In this document: positions 23,664-38,500 of the stretch, one piece after another
Numbering within the stretch: position 1 is the stretch's first letter
Layout: each line of letters starts with the position of its first letter
Source: Membranipora membranacea
Lineage: Eukaryota; Bryozoa; Gymnolaemata; Cheilostomatida; Membraniporidae
Assembly (NCBI GenBank): GCA_914767715.1
Contig: OU612073.1
Span: 19,778,001 to 19,842,000, forward strand
Direction of reading: 5' to 3'
Length of the DNA: 64,000 bases
Position numbers and translations under genes: made by a program
Notes under the pieces: model-generated
What the model was told of the DNA's origin: nothing
What the model saw: the letters and a program-made list of their open reading frames with translations, nothing else
Databases searched by the model: none

Positions 23664-23735
23664 TGCTATATTGGAGCTGATCCTCAAATGAAAGTGATTC
23701 TGATAACTCTCTTTTGTACAGCATCTCTTTTATAC
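23664..23735 (-). promoter_or_regulatory. TATA promoter and 5' UTR exon of the matrixin gene
   Basis: On the minus strand TATAAAAG occupies 23734-23727. A start about 30 bases downstream, near 23700, would give a roughly 40-nt non-coding exon. That exon ends at a good donor (gtgagt) after 23664 and is spliced to the acceptor at 23401, five bases before the ATG. Start site position is inferred, not seen. From 23740 to 24740 no gene or clear repeat was recognised. Confidence 0.55.
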
Positions 23736-24739
23736 GAATCAGATATTTCATTTTTTTGTGGTATTTCATTGTTCAAGATTTTGTCGATATTTTACAAATT
23801 GTCACCAAACAATACGTTACAATAGAATAGAGTTGTGTAAGTAGATGTGGCTTATGCAAAGTTTAAGTGTATGTAACAATGGAGTTGTCTTCTATGATGT
23901 CCTAACATGCGAAACAATGAGATAAGAAACCAGTGATGTAATTTCTGGTACAGGGATGAGTTAAAGTTGGTTTATTTAGCATTTGGACACTTTCCATCCT
24001 CCATATAATAAACAGCGAGTCAGTAGATATCGAAATGTGTTTCTCAATTTGAGAAATGAGGGCAAAAACCAGAACTTCTTATACATTCGGTGCAATCCAT
24101 ACCATCTGCACTGTAACTGCATTGAGCTGAGGTATTTGAGTAATCAGTATACAAACCACGGGCTAAATTGTTCTATTATAAAACACATATGCCCACTCTC
24201 GCTGTATTATTCAGTGTAGTTGGGTTATGCAGCCCACCAGTGGTCCATAGTTAGTATTAACATAATTGTCAATGCCTGACATTGCATAATTTGTTGGTTT
24301 AGATGATCAATGTTTGACACATTGTGATTGTTAGGGTGATTAGTAAGACACTATCTTGATTGACCATAAGTTTGTTGTCATTATTCTGTACAGTTTCAAC
24401 TCTGTCATTTCCAAAATAAACTAACTATGACGTCATTGTTGACATTTTTGATTTGGCTAACTAATTTTGGATTCTCAATATTGTTCACAAACATAACACA
24501 CAGGACACACAACTCTTATGGACAAAATATCATAATGTTAATCTCAATGCCGACAGGCCATATATGTATACCTATAATGTTGCTATAATGTTGCTATCTA
24601 TATTGAGAACAGGCTACTATGTATGATGTTTCATGATCTACAGTAAGCATACGCTGTATTGAATGGACAATGAATTTGAGGAGGCATTGTTAATAGTTAA
24701 TAGGGGAAAGTAGATGGATATGTGTTCACTACTACCTAA

Positions 24740-25569
24740 ATATGCTGTGTATGGTCTGTTTGGTAGTCTGTATTTTGGATTGTAATTGTAATTGTATTGT
24801 ATTACATTCTGCCATACTCAATATACATGTATACGAGATGATATCGAATGTACGTAAGTGTGGGGTAAAAAACTGGTAGCTGCAAAATCGTATTTTATCT
24901 GACGATAACCATCCCCTACACAATCGACTTCCGCTCAATAAAACCAGACTCAGACGCTCAACTTGAAACTCTGAGGGCACCATTAGAATGCCTAAATGTC
25001 GAACTGAGAAGAGAAAATGTGGAATTTTTGCCGATCCTGAGTTTTATGCCGTTTGAAATGATTTATTTTATTTTTGTTCATATATTTTTAGAGGGGCTTT
25101 TTGAAAGCACACTACTTTTATTATGTAAGCATTCTCGGATGAGAAGTCATAAATTAAACAAACAAACAAACAAAATGAAAATACATAACTTAAAGGATTT
25201 ACTACAGTTAGGTACGGTTAAGTACAATACACAAGACCATTATCATGATAGGTCATAAAATAGTTAAAAAAGCTGTTAGACCTCTTTGTGGTTCTGCATC
25301 GTGTTGGACGGAATACTTGTTTGGCTCGAGAGGAAGTTATGTTACTGTTAAAACTTATGCGACTATAAAGTGGATGGGATTCATCGTTTAAAATCTTTGT
25401 GAAGACACTGTATGCGCTATCAAAGAGAGTTTATCATCAATAAAAATTCCCAAGAATTTGGTGAAAGCATTAGGTTGCATCAATGCATCATCAACAACAA
25501 CACCCTCACTATAGTTGTGCATATAATTTAGGCAGGTGTTCATCAACTCTGACTTCTCAGCGTTTAGCA
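24740..25569 (-). mobile_element. Second LINE 3' fragment, rearranged, in tandem with the LINE at 25.6-28.7 kb
   Basis: The segment 25178-25400 repeats 25680-25900 with few changes, and 25415-25565 repeats 26209-26365, which is reverse transcriptase C-terminal coding (LLNAEKSELMNTCLN). The roughly 300 bp between those blocks in the neighbour are missing here. The 3' tail at 24780-24880 matches the tail at 25570-25680 (ACGAGATGATATCGAATGTA). So two LINE 3' ends lie head-to-tail on the minus strand, one with an internal deletion. Confidence 0.75.
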
Positions 25570-28500
25570 GCATATCATTTTGTATTGTATTACATTCCGA
25601 CGTACTCAATATACATGTATACGAGATGATATCGAATGTACGTAAATATGGGTTAAAAAACTGGTAGCTACAAAAATTAAAATACATAACTAAAAGGATA
25701 TACTGCAGTTAGGTACGGTTAAGTACGATACACAACACCATTATCATGATAGGTCATAAAATAGTTAAAAAAGATGTTAGACCTCTTTGTGGTTCTGCAT
25801 CGTTTTAGCCGGAATACTTGTTTGGTTCGAGAGGAAGTTCTGTTACTGTTAAAACTTAAGCGACTATAAAGTGGATGGGATTCATCGTTTAAAATCTTTT
25901 TGAAGTGACTGTATGAGCTATCAAAGAGAAAATTGCAAAGATAGGGAATGCGTAACATTCCTAGCCGATCTTCATAGTCATGATCAGGCAGTATAATCTT
26001 TGAGGCTGAGCGCTGGAGACGCTCTAATCTTTCACAGTTTGTGTCACCAATGAGGTAAAACCATGCAGGCGAGGCATAACAGATAATGGGACGGATGTTG
26101 CTAAGATAAAAAGTCCTCAAGCCATCGCTGGCAAGACCTATATGGATTTCAATTTACCCATTAAAAACAATCGTGTGTTACATTTTGTTACTAATGTATC
26201 GATATGCTTGTTAAAAGAGAGTTTATCATCAATAAAAATTTCCAAGAATTTGGTGAAAGCATTAGGTTGCATTAATGCATCATCAACAACAACATCCTCA
26301 CTATAGTTGTGCTTATAATTTAGGCAGGTGTTCATCAACTCTGACTTCTCAGCGTTTAGCAGCATAATTTTTTCATCAGCCCATTTTTGGGTAGATAATA
26401 TAGCAGGAGCAATAGCAGACGACTCCAAGTTGGAAGTAACTGTGGTGTAGAATGTTACATAGCTGCATATTTAGTGTGTTCAAAGCCCGGTACTGCAAGG
26501 TCATTTGAATAGATGAGCCAGTATTGGCCCCAGCTTAGTACCATGGGGTGCTCCGACATTACTATCTGTGTAGTTAGAATTCTGGTCACCATATTTGACA
26601 CACTGTGCCCTGTCTTTGAGGAAGCTGGATACCAGAGCTGTTATGTTAGTGTTGAATTGATAGTTGTGCATCTTGTCTATGAGGATAGCTAGCTGTAACC
26701 TGTCAAAGGCCTAAGAAAAGTCGAGTGCAGCACTTTGAATGAATTTAGAGTTGGGGTTGTCTAGTTCAGATGTGTAATCAGAGTTTTATCAATGCAACCA
26801 CTGTGCCTATATTAGGCTGGTACGCGAACTGCGAGGGCTCTATGATCTCCTCTAATTTATTTCTCATTTTTCCAATAATAGCGGCTTCGCACACCTTACC
26901 AAGATGGGAAAGAAGTGATACTGGCCTATAGTCCTTGAGCTTAGTAGGGCAGGACACTTTTGGGAGGGGGCGAATCTGAGATCTTTTTTTTCCATTTCAT
27001 TGGAAATTCATTTGAGCGTAGCATACAGTTTATGATGTCAGTGAGGGGAATGCACATATCCTCAAGACCTTCAAGGGAGACCCAGGTTGGAAAGTCCTCT
27101 TCAGTTGTAGCTTTAGTTGGATCTAGTCTGTTAAATAAAAGTTTTACTTCCCCGATACTTAATGTGTCAAGAGCGTGAGATGGTACATCATCATATTCAG
27201 CAGTATTCAGAGTAATAATCATTGAGTTTATCACAGAATGTTGAAGCTGCCATTGGGTTACCTTCTATTGTTGGTATAGTTGGGGCTCCCTGCACACAGT
27301 GCTGTCTTCAATTTCTTCAGAGAAAATAGAGCAATTTTCAATTTTAAAACTCTAATTCTTCAAAACGACTGGACTCGACATAAAACTGCTGTACCCAATT
27401 GCCTGATAGAACTGAGCCAGCGAGTTTAATAGTTAATGAAGGTGATCATTTTTTCTAGACAAACAATTCAACTGGCGCGGCTCGAGCCCAGGATCCTGTG
27501 TTCCAAAATCAGTAACACTGATGGGTTTTGGTTTGTTGTTGTGTGAAGTTGTCTGTTCAAACCAACAAACCCAAGTTGAGTAGATAACTCCCAGTTGTTG
27601 AACTGAATCCAGTCTACTTTAAATTGGGACATCTTTTATTGATTTTTCATTCAATTCTTTTCTTCAACTTAAGAAAAACTCAATCTTCAATCTTCAGTAA
27701 AATACGCGGGGAGCCCCATAGTTTCCAAAGCTGTCTTGGTTGGTTGTGTGATCGACTTTAGTGAGGCCCACCATTCTTTGGTGTTTTAATTAGTATTTGG
27801 AAACTAAGTCTAATTTGGCGTGGTCACGGGTGTTGACATTGACCAAGTTGACAGTGTCTAGCTGTGTTAGCAGATCATCTACAGGTAATTTGTTAAAATC
27901 CCTGTAATTAAAAGCTTCGCGAGCGGATGCTTTGTCGTGATGTCAGCTAATGCCTTGCCAATAAATTTCTAGTGAGTTATCAATGCAGCAGCCAGGTGGA
28001 TGGTAGATACAACCCGTAACAATATCATCATAATTTTTACTTTTGGTTAGGGTCCATAAATCAGAGTATGTGGGTGTGGTATGTGAAGATATTATTTCCG
28101 TCGGTAAGCTTTCATGAACTAATATTCCGACACCACCTCCTATTCTACCTTTCCTATTACAGAAATAATTTTGATAGCCAGGTAATTGACGTGATTGTTC
28201 TTTCTCCTTGGTTAGCCAAGTTTCAGTCAAACAGATGATTTGTGGTGAATGAACTTGGGTCACAGCTTCTATTTTGGATAATTTCCATTCATTCAAAGAC
28301 CTGCAGTTCGTGTATAGTAATGTGGGTAGCACTGAATCTTTAATATGATTACCCTCCATCTGACGGGGCGTGATCGAGTTGCCCGCTTAGTCCTTCGGTG
28401 CCTTTGTCCTGCTTTGCACCCTCTCTTAGTACGCTTGTCGGATAATGAGTTGGATAATGAGTTGTTTGTTGAACTCACCCTAAGTTCATCAAAGATGGCC

Positions 28501-28700
28501 TGATTTATGATTTTATATCCAATGCAGTTTGATGATTTTAATCCAAAGATTTCCTCTCTGCCATAAGTAATCCGTCCATGATTCATAGATAGAATCAGCA
28601 GTGTTTTTTTTATCCACAGATTCATGTAACTTTCAGCAGTATAGTCCAAATATTTCTCAGTAAAATCACTAATAACACAGAGAGTCCACACTGGTGCAGC
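25570..28700 (-). mobile_element. Degenerate CR1/L2-like LINE retrotransposon
   Basis: The pieces run 5' to 3' on the minus strand. 28500-28380 is a basic linker (KRTKRGCKAGQRHRRTKR). 28350-27945 is an endonuclease N-terminus (LLYTNCRSLNEWKLSKIEAV, ICLTETWL, RIGGGVGILVHESLP). 27234-26941 is the start of the reverse transcriptase. 26428-26140 is the reverse transcriptase C-terminal part (LNAEKSELMNTCLN, FIDDKLSFNKHID). 26120-25719 is the post-RT region (SNIRPIICYASPAWFY, ERLERLQRSASKII). Frames are interrupted by stops and shifts throughout, so the element is inactive. Clade assignment is by general look only. Confidence 0.8.
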
Positions 28701-29473
28701 CTGTCACTTCAAGCGCTACCTCCTGATATTGATGATGAGATGATTAGACCAGAGAGATCTATTACCCCACACTTTGGCAGATCTTTGCTTGCGAATTTTG
28801 ACTTATAATCCTGGCTACAGGTTGGTAAATTTTAAAATGTCAACTTTTATAAGATACAGGTTGGGTAGTGGCCATGGGTTCTTTGTATTTGGCATGTATA
28901 ATACTGTTGGCTGATTCGGGAGATAACTTTGTGACGGCAGGACAGCATATAATGTACTGAGGATAGGGTATTATAAACAGTTTATTATACAGCAACAGGG
29001 CTCTAATACACTACACCAGTATATTTAAAAAGTAAATTGTAAAAAATTATCATAATATAAAATTACTCTCTTACGAAAATGGGTCAGACTTTTGTTCGAT
29101 TTTACTGATATGATAGAAACTGAAATTGTTCATGAACACCATCAGTTTTTGTAAAAAAATATCACCTCATTTCTAACAGTGCTGCAAATTCTCTGGTTAT
29201 CAAATTTCATTTATTATTGATTCGAAAATAGAAAAATTCTACTTGTTTGTGTCTTGTGACAGGATATCCTGCAAAGCATGACACTCCTTATAGTTTAAAA
29301 CTTAGAAAAATAAAAAGTGAAGCATACTGTCTGCAGTCTTTATGTCAGAAGATTTTTTACCAGCTGTTAACATTTATTTGCGAATTATTGTTAAATGTAC
29401 AGGTTTTAATTCAGACCCAATCAGAGTCAGAGACATACAGATGTTATCATACCCATACTAAACTTGGTCTGTT

Positions 29474-29479
29474 TTTATT
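29474..29479 (-). terminator. Polyadenylation signal of the EGF/IgGFc gene
   Basis: AATAAA on the minus strand lies about 56 bases after the stop codon at 29535. It is the first such signal downstream. The interval 28700-29470 otherwise shows no gene. Confidence 0.5.
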
Positions 29480-29534
29480 GAGCAAAATTATAAGGTAATA
29501 TAACCATGTTAAAACCAGAATAAAGAGTATCAGT

Positions 29535-32500
29535 TTAGCCTCTGTATTTTCCTAGTGCCATAGCAGCAGGGAAACCATACGATTCCCTGTCATCATATCC
29601 GTATACAATAGCCTGCAAGTTATGACCCTGAATATTTCTGATAATGTTAGTACCGTGTGGGATTTTTATCACAGCCCCGACTAAGTTAGCATCAGATCTA
29701 TCGAGAGAGCGAGGTAAGGTGGTCCAGGGTGTAACAAACTGTGCGATGGGCTGCTGGTTAAGTCTGATGTAATCTTGTTCTCCAGCCTTGGCGACCAGCA
29801 TAGCGTAGGTGGTGTCGTAAGGCTTAAGTTCTAGAGTTCTACCTCCTGTGTACATCGGTGTGTTCAAGAAGAAGTTGTTGGTGAACTGAGTGATTGGTGG
29901 GATAGTCATGGTGACTGGATCGTGGAAAGTCTCGTTCTATAATAGATAGATTTACTCAATTCAAAGTTATCGAAACTCATGCAGGTGAATCAAACTTCAT
30001 AAATTCCAAAGGTTTAAGGTTCAAGCATAAGTTTTGGTAGCCGAGATTTATGATATCTAATGTCGAATCACAACAACCATCAATGACTTAATATCAAGTA
30101 CTCGATTGAAAACATCTTCTACAAAGGTGCTGCAATTTTATCCAAGGTTGTTTATGGATTGAATAGATTATACTTACCCCGTATAAGAGTACTTGGTCCT
30201 GAGATTTAGTAATTTGAGTAACAAACACAGGATATTCACACTTGAGTCTGTACATCCCTCCGGAGGGTACGTTAATGTTACGATGGTATCTACCTTCTGG
30301 TGTAGGTAAATTTATTATCTGTGGCACCTATATAGAAAGTATGATAAGGAGCTTATGATACACCATGATAGGATTATCACAATAAGAGGCTATTCAATAT
30401 GAAATGTAATAGTTAACGCGAAATTGTTAACATGAAACGTGCTTTCCCATGAGTACCAACCCTTCCCTGTAACCTCCATTGTATCCATCAAATAGGCCTG
30501 TCTGATCACATAGCTATCAGACTGCATATTAAGGATAGTTGTTAATACCATCCCATACTTGATATCCATAGGAAATGGCTGCTTGGGCTAGTCATAAACA
30601 GAGATTGTCTTTCATATATGGAACATACACATCAATAAACATTATAAAACAAAAAAATGCAACGATGTAACATAAACAGACACAGAAAGTACATGATTCT
30701 GTAGTGAGGGATGATATCTTGTACACATACACATATCAGATTAACAACAAAATAATCTCCAAATCGTAAGTTGAAGGTAAGGTATAGGTAAAAGGTGAAG
30801 GTAAAATGTTAGCACCACTGCATAAAGACTGCTAAATTTTGTGGGCCTACCAATTAAAAACAGCCAAAATCGCAATCTGATCATTCATTCATCGAGTGGG
30901 CGAGAGCTTAGCAGGTCTTGCTCAAAGATTTCTCACTCATTGACTGAACTATCTACATTCCGAGTGAGAACATTTTTTGTCTTATTGAAAGAGAAAATGG
31001 CTACATGCTAATAGTTGGATTGGTACTAGTCTCAAGGTATAGATAGAGGCTTGTAAATAGATATAGACTTGTGAAACTACCGAAATCCGAATTGGTTACA
31101 AATCAAAATTATGTGTAGTATAAGGTACCTAATATAAATGCTCATGAAACATTAATAATGGTTGCAAGGTTAACATAATGGTAGTGGGGATAGAAGGGAA
31201 AATTTTAATCAATCAAATACAAACAAGGAATCGATACCGCTATCCACAATATGCATACAACATAAGGGTTGCAAACTCGTGTTGCAACTTCTACAATAAA
31301 CAATAGATGGCTCATGCCGGGTGCTCAACCACTTACCCAGACCTTTAAAGAGGACAAACAAATAATTATATATGTCACGGCAAAGAGAGAATGAAATAAT
31401 ATACAATGATCGATATGTAATAGTACCCATTATGATACATTTCTTTCTATTTCAATTAAAGAAGTTTTCTTCTCGCACACAAAAGAAGGAGAGCAACTCA
31501 TATGAGTATGCTCTTTTCTATCAAAGTAGTGAAAGCTCAATATAAAATGTTTCATACCTCCGGTTCAGTGTGCTGATCACCATGTCTGCTGTAGAAATGG
31601 CAGGCAGTTGGTTGTCCATTCTTAGCCATAATCTGTATGATATCACCGACTACACGAGCGGGGACGGCAACAAACGCAAAGTCTGTACCCCATCTAACAA
31701 AATAAAAATTTAATTTTCATTATTACGTGTCAGCCACTAATCTAAATTTAGCTGCTATAACTTAAAACTAACAGGTTAAGAGTGTGCTTTGAAATTCCTG
31801 AAGATAAATGTCGACTTGATCCCACAATGCCAATAATTCAGTATCATGTGAATTAGTCATTGATATTGTCAAGGAGCTCGGAGCCCATGTTTGTATGATA
31901 GTCACAGTGACTCTCACCTGTCACAGGGAAGTATTTCCTCTATAAGATGATCTCGAGATTTACCAGTGGCGTCCGGTACCCAAGCTCTAACATTACCGGA
32001 GAACACATGGATAGGTTTAGAAGCGGTGATTTCAGTACCAGTCAAATCGTACAGACAGTTTTGGGTTGTTGGGAGTCCAGGGCAGCGGGCCTGTACCTGA
32101 TATGTGTCAAAAGCTTGTAGAGTTTGAGTGAAAACAGCACCTGAAACATGAGAAATAACACTAAATACAGCGGCAAATACTTTAACAATAACAATATTAG
32201 TAATATCAATGTCGGATGAATTCGCAATAATATGGAATCGATCAAAGAAGTGTAGGTAGCTAAGAATGAAGACTAATGTTACCTTTCTTGTTGTATGGAG
32301 CTGGTAGATCATTATCATCAGCCAGCTTCATTGTAACTACAGTATCATCATAGAGTACAGCGATAGCAAACTGTGTAGCTATATGTGCTGGTGAGTAACT
32401 AGAAGTCTGGAACTCTGTACCAGCCTATAAACAAGTATAAACAATACAAAATAGTTAGCAAAATAATTGTTGGTCTTAATCAAGAGGTCATATCACTTGT

Positions 32501-35500
32501 CATAATCTGAATAATGATGGCGAAATATTGGTTGCCCGAATATGGTAGCCTGCTTTATCATACACAATTTTCTTCCTATTTGTGAAGAAAACAGGGTTGT
32601 GCCATAGGGCCCAAGTTGTGCTGCTGTAAATAAAAAAGAGATATCTGAAAAATCATTGTCTATGATGACATTGCACTTCATATTTAGCTGTAATACACAC
32701 CTTCTCATCGGGTAGAGCGATGAATCCATCAGCCGTCCATCTATCCTTATTGATACCATACACAGATATACTCTGGTTATTGATCTCCTCCACTCTGATA
32801 GCTAAGTGCTGTAATCCAGTGCCGTTATGTCTCAGACATCTCTCCAGTGGGAATCTATCGCAGATATACAGAGAGCGGCATCATCAACATTATTAAAAGT
32901 TGTGAGCAAAATAAAAATAATATAACAAACATAAATATAGAGTATAAAATATATAATCGAATTTTAATTTTTTTCTGAGTCTTGCTAGGGGCATTTCTTT
33001 ACAATATTACAGATGGGAAAAACTCACCCTGTGGAGATTAGAATACAAGTTAATACTATAGCAGGATATTGATCTGATTGTAACTTACCGATAGACGGAG
33101 CCCTGTTGGACATCCACATATCTATCTATAGCACAGAAATGTAGAGGATGAAGTCCTGGTGTTCTAACTCTGACTCTTCTGTCTCCATCCATCCATACAG
33201 CACTACTAAAGTATATCTCCAGTGGTATCTCTCTATAATACACGATACATAGTACAATACAACACAATACAATACAAAAAATACAAAAAAATACACGTTA
33301 GTATAATAGTATACTCATATATCATAATCATGTATTTTTATATAAGATTTTGTTGACACAATTATTTGTGGATACATTTTTATCCTGGTTACGCCTAGGT
33401 TTACTTTACATGGCTCAGCTTATATCTTATGTAAGCTTCATTTTCGGGCTTTTTTGTTACAACAGCCTGATTCTCGAAGCTGATTGTATGGTATAATTAT
33501 TATGGTGACAAAAGGTTAACGCAAAATCTTGCAAGCCCGCCGCACTTGGGACTGAGCTTGATCATTTTGCCCTGTTTTGAAGCAAGCAGAAACCACTAAA
33601 ACTCAGAAAAACTCTTTTCACAACCACATCAAGCGTATAATGTAGCGATGTTATACAACTGATGATTTTTATACTCATGATTTTACCTGAATGATCTCTC
33701 AGTGTGGTTCTCCTCAAACACTACAGTGAATGAGTGACCAGAGCTCGGGTTACCAATCTTACACTGTACAGGAAGATTAGGATCATCACTATCTACACAC
33801 ACCTCCTGTTCACCATAACACTGACTACACTCACAGGAGCCCATCACACCTGCAAAATAGAACATGATAATACTAAAGTCTGCTGTCACAGGAAACTATC
33901 ACAGCCATCACACATATCATTATATGAGCACCGCAGCAAGTTATGGTTAGTTGATAGCGTAATCAATTAGGGGCAACTGAGTGAAAAGCTTTCATGACCG
34001 CTAGATAAATATTCACAGGGGATTGTTACAGGAATAGCATAAAACATTACTTACTGCTAGGACATCCTCTTTCTCCTGGTTTGTTATAACTACATGTGGG
34101 GCACCTGCATTCCTCTCTCAATGTGATAGAGTCACTGACACACTCTTCTAATCCTTGACAGTCACACTGACAGATGGGCCCTAATTCTGTATCCTTACAG
34201 AGCCCTGCTGGTCTGCACATGTTATTACATTCACAGCTACAAACAAAAAGATTTATTATATTTATAATAATTTGTACTGTACAGATATAGATTTAGTTGA
34301 TGTACCATAAGCTGCATAAACATAACATATCATCATGCCTTGCCTTTACCCACACTGCAGGTTTCGGATGCCACTGGTGGCCCTATATGATGGAATGATA
34401 GGGAGTTGTGTTCCTTTCAAGTAAGAGCACTTAATTACATAAACATAAATCTCTTGATATGACATGATATACACAATGAGATAAGTAATCTTACGTGTTG
34501 GCTCTCTCACTGCAGGTCTCTCCAGTATAACAATGAGGACATTGACAGACATGCCCGTTACCCTGATTGACACAGTCCTGCCATGATTCACAGGTGTTAG
34601 CGTATTCACAAGTCCTCATAGGTAACTCACATCGCTCCCCAGTCCAGCCTGCCTGGCATACACAGACGGGGCCATCAACAGCGTCCCGGCACTCACCATA
34701 AGCGGTACACTGGTTATTACAGGCACATGTATTCACATGGTCGGAGCAGGTTTGTCCTGTAATCAAATTAGTTTTTATAAATGATGTAATCACTATTTTT
34801 ACTTACACTCAGGCACGGTTTTGATCATAATAGATTTCGAAAATTATAGACCACAATTAAGAATCTGAATCAAATTACAGCCCAGAGCTGTCAACAGCCA
34901 CTGTACACTACATCCTGCTCATATCTTAGCCTGTGATCATGTTTGACATGGTGATAACTTACCTTCATAGCAGTTAGGACAGCTACAGTAAGGGCCATAA
35001 GAAGAGTCCAGGCAGATCTCGAAATCGTAACACAGGTTCACATTACAAGCACATGTCTGTACCCTATCCAGACAGTATGATCCGGTCATACACGAGTCGA
35101 GACAGTTCTCACATACTGGGCCTGTAGCTGTGTTAGCACATGTTCCTTTGCCAACACAAGGGTTATTACATTCACAAGTGTTGATAGCATCAGCACAGTT
35201 AGGTCCTGTCATACAGGAGTCAGCACAGTGACACTGTGGCAGATAGTAGTCATCCATGTAACATTGTTGGCCAGCGTTACAGGGGTTGTTACATTCGCAG
35301 GTGTTGATTCTGATGTCACAGTTTGTTCCGCTCATACATGAATTATCACAGCGACAGGCTGCGACTCCCTGTCCATCCGTAGAGCAAGTACTGCCCTGCC
35401 CGCAGGTAATACAGTCACATACCTGATACGTCAGACTACAGTCGCTTCCGTAGTGGCATCTGTCTGAGCATTCACAGTAAGGTCCTGTCGCTCCATCGTA

Positions 35501-38500
35501 GCAGGTCTGAGCAGAGTTACAAAGGCTGGCTCCTACACATGCACATGACTGTACATAATCAGAGCAGGTTGGTCCGGTCTTACATGTGTCTGTACAGCCG
35601 CAGGTGGGAGCTCCATTCACCTCCACACATGTCTGTCCAGCTCCACATGGGTTATTACACTCACAAGTGTTCTTTCTTGTTCTGCAGTCAGCGCCAACAT
35701 TACATGAGTCAGCACAGTAACATTCTGGGTATCCGTTAGTAATGTGACAAGCCTGGCCAGCACTACATGGGGAGTTACAGTTACACGATGAGATCGGGAC
35801 ATCACAGTAGTCTCCCTGCATACATGAGTCACAGATACAGGTAGGACCGAGGTGTGTATCTTGGCAAAGAGCTGAAATGAGGGCAAAAAATATTTAAATG
35901 CATAACACTCAACACGAGCATAACATATAAAGTGAGTAAGCATGTGAGATATCATTAATAGAAGTGTGAGCTATAGCAAGGCCTGTTGACCAATGACATC
36001 TTTAAACACTTATCATTCTTGATCACGACAAATGGTGATAAAGATGTACCTATGAATATTTGAGAGTAGCAAACGCCTCAAATTATTTAAGAGACAGATA
36101 CTTTATGACAACACTACTCACTTAGATGTACACAAACTCAATTTAATGTAAGTCCTATACAAGGAGTTGCCCCCTCTGACAAAATGAGAGAACAACTCCG
36201 GTTCTTTATTATTTGTATACTTACAATTTTGTGAGCAGTGATTGTCACAGTCACAAGTTCTCTTCCTGATATTACAGTAAGGTCCCTCCCAGCACTCATC
36301 ACATACACAGTCATGTGTAACCTGTCCATTCACTGCTCTATCATAACACTGAGAATTCTGTGGGCACTGACTAGTAGTACAAGCGCAGCTGTCCAGTCCT
36401 GTGGTAAAATATAACAGGGGTTTAGAAAATGATAAGCCATCATGTAATGAAAGTAGGTACTGAACTTAACTCTTTTATTATGAAGCATTGTTTAAGTTTG
36501 AACATAGGAAGAACTTACTGATGGTACATCCTTGTGTGTAACACTGAGGTTCATCACAATCCTGACATATAGGTCCATTGTTTGTATCTACACACTCTGA
36601 GCCGGCCTGACAGTAGTCTGGGCTACCTGGTGGTCTACACTGACATGAGTTAACATATGAGTCACACGACTGCCCAGTCAGACAGGTTGGGCAGGGAACT
36701 ACTCCCGGGGAACAATTAGGTACTGTCACTGAAACAAAAAAAGTGATGAAGCCATTAATGATTATATGCCTTGTCCTGTTAAATATCATATTGTAAATGG
36801 TGATGGGTGAAGCAGTTGCAAAATTAATAAATGCATTAGTGTCCAGTACTCAGAAGAAGAGAATTTTCTGTGTGAAGGCCTACACGATGTAATGTACTAT
36901 TACAGGTGTCTTCTAGAAGGTTCTAAGCCTATGTACACCATTAACTCTAGGTGTTACCTGCACTTATCATTGATAGATGATTTATTGCAATGTCGGCTTT
37001 TTCTTGGCGCAGGGTTGAATGCGGAAATGATGAATAACTAACTTTTATTGGAATGAGAACACAAATGAGGCGAGAGATTACTGACAGCTGACTTTTCGAA
37101 TTAAAAGAGTTGTGGAAATATCAAGGGATGCGTTCCATAAATTCCCGCTCATTAAAATGAAGGAAAAAGAAAAATGCAGTTTATGTAATGGCTTGACAAT
37201 TGACAAAACATTATTTCAAACTCTAACTACAGATATCAGAATGATCATCTGAGCGTCAGAGAATTCAGATCATGTTTCGAAGTGTAGCAGAACCATTTCA
37301 AAATCTGCCGGTGTTTCCTTCATTTAGTTAAAATAGCAAGCAGATTACTCATTATTAGCGACCTAAGCCTATGAATAATTCATAAAAACTTTATAATTTT
37401 TACCAGAATGAGGAAATATTCCGTTTACACCACCGATCAGTTTACGCACATTACAATGACAAATATTAACAATAAGGGTTTAACTGTTAGTTCTGCATTT
37501 GTCAACAAATTTATTGGGAAGAAACAAAGCTCCTGATATAATTGCAATGGTATGGCTTCACCGGTGATATTGTGACAACCTCATTGTGACATCCTGAAGG
37601 GAATTGAGAGCACTATATGGTAATGATCATGTCCCGACTAAGGGAAATGATGATAACCATAAGTGTATACTTTTTATATCGCTATTACATAAAGCCATGT
37701 CCTTTTGTCTACCGTTTCTTACAGAGATAAACTTACCGTTACAGCAGGACCCAGTCCAGCAGTCAGAGCACTCACAGTGATATCCCACAGCATCTACTAC
37801 ACAGGTTCCTCCGTTCAAACATGGATGCCAGTCACACACTACAACAATACGATTAGTATGTGACTGTTGTGTTATTCCAATACAACATAAAACACATCAA
37901 AAATATCCCATAACAACCCTACAGCACGGTAATATGACACTTTCTGCATCATAATACGTAGTATTATACAAACTCAGATATTACATACTACAGTGTTTGT
38001 AGTGTATGATGTATTTGATGTGGCATCTATACTGGAATACCATGGATTCCGAGATTTATCTAAGAAAAAGCCAGCAGGTTTCAAGGTAAGTTGTTAGACT
38101 GGTTTTGAAATGCTAAATCAGACTCAAATTCGGGGAGTTGTACCTGAATGTCTCCACAAGTATTTTTATACAGGAGTTTAAAACAGAATTTAGCATTCTT
38201 CTATACATGTTTCGGTTAGTTCTGGCTACCTCACATTTAACTGTTACAGCCAAGGAATGACTGTAACATGTATTGTTTCTGTTAAACTTGGCTACTCATT
38301 CATTACTCAAATCTGATCAGTTACGGAGAGTAACAGACAAAAGGTAGCTACAGTATAATTAACTGTTTTATCTAACATAGTTTGCCATGTCCTTGATTCT
38401 AAGTTATGCAACAGTAGAGATAGATTTTGAAAGTGTAAATAAACTCAAACCAAATAATTAGGCTTATTGAGACATGTCTAGTCATGCTTATGTCATTAAT

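Noticed and set aside
27470-27560. tRNA-like GGGCTCGAGCC on the minus strand, possible SINE
   Set aside because: No convincing A-box at the right distance; it lies within degenerate LINE sequence.
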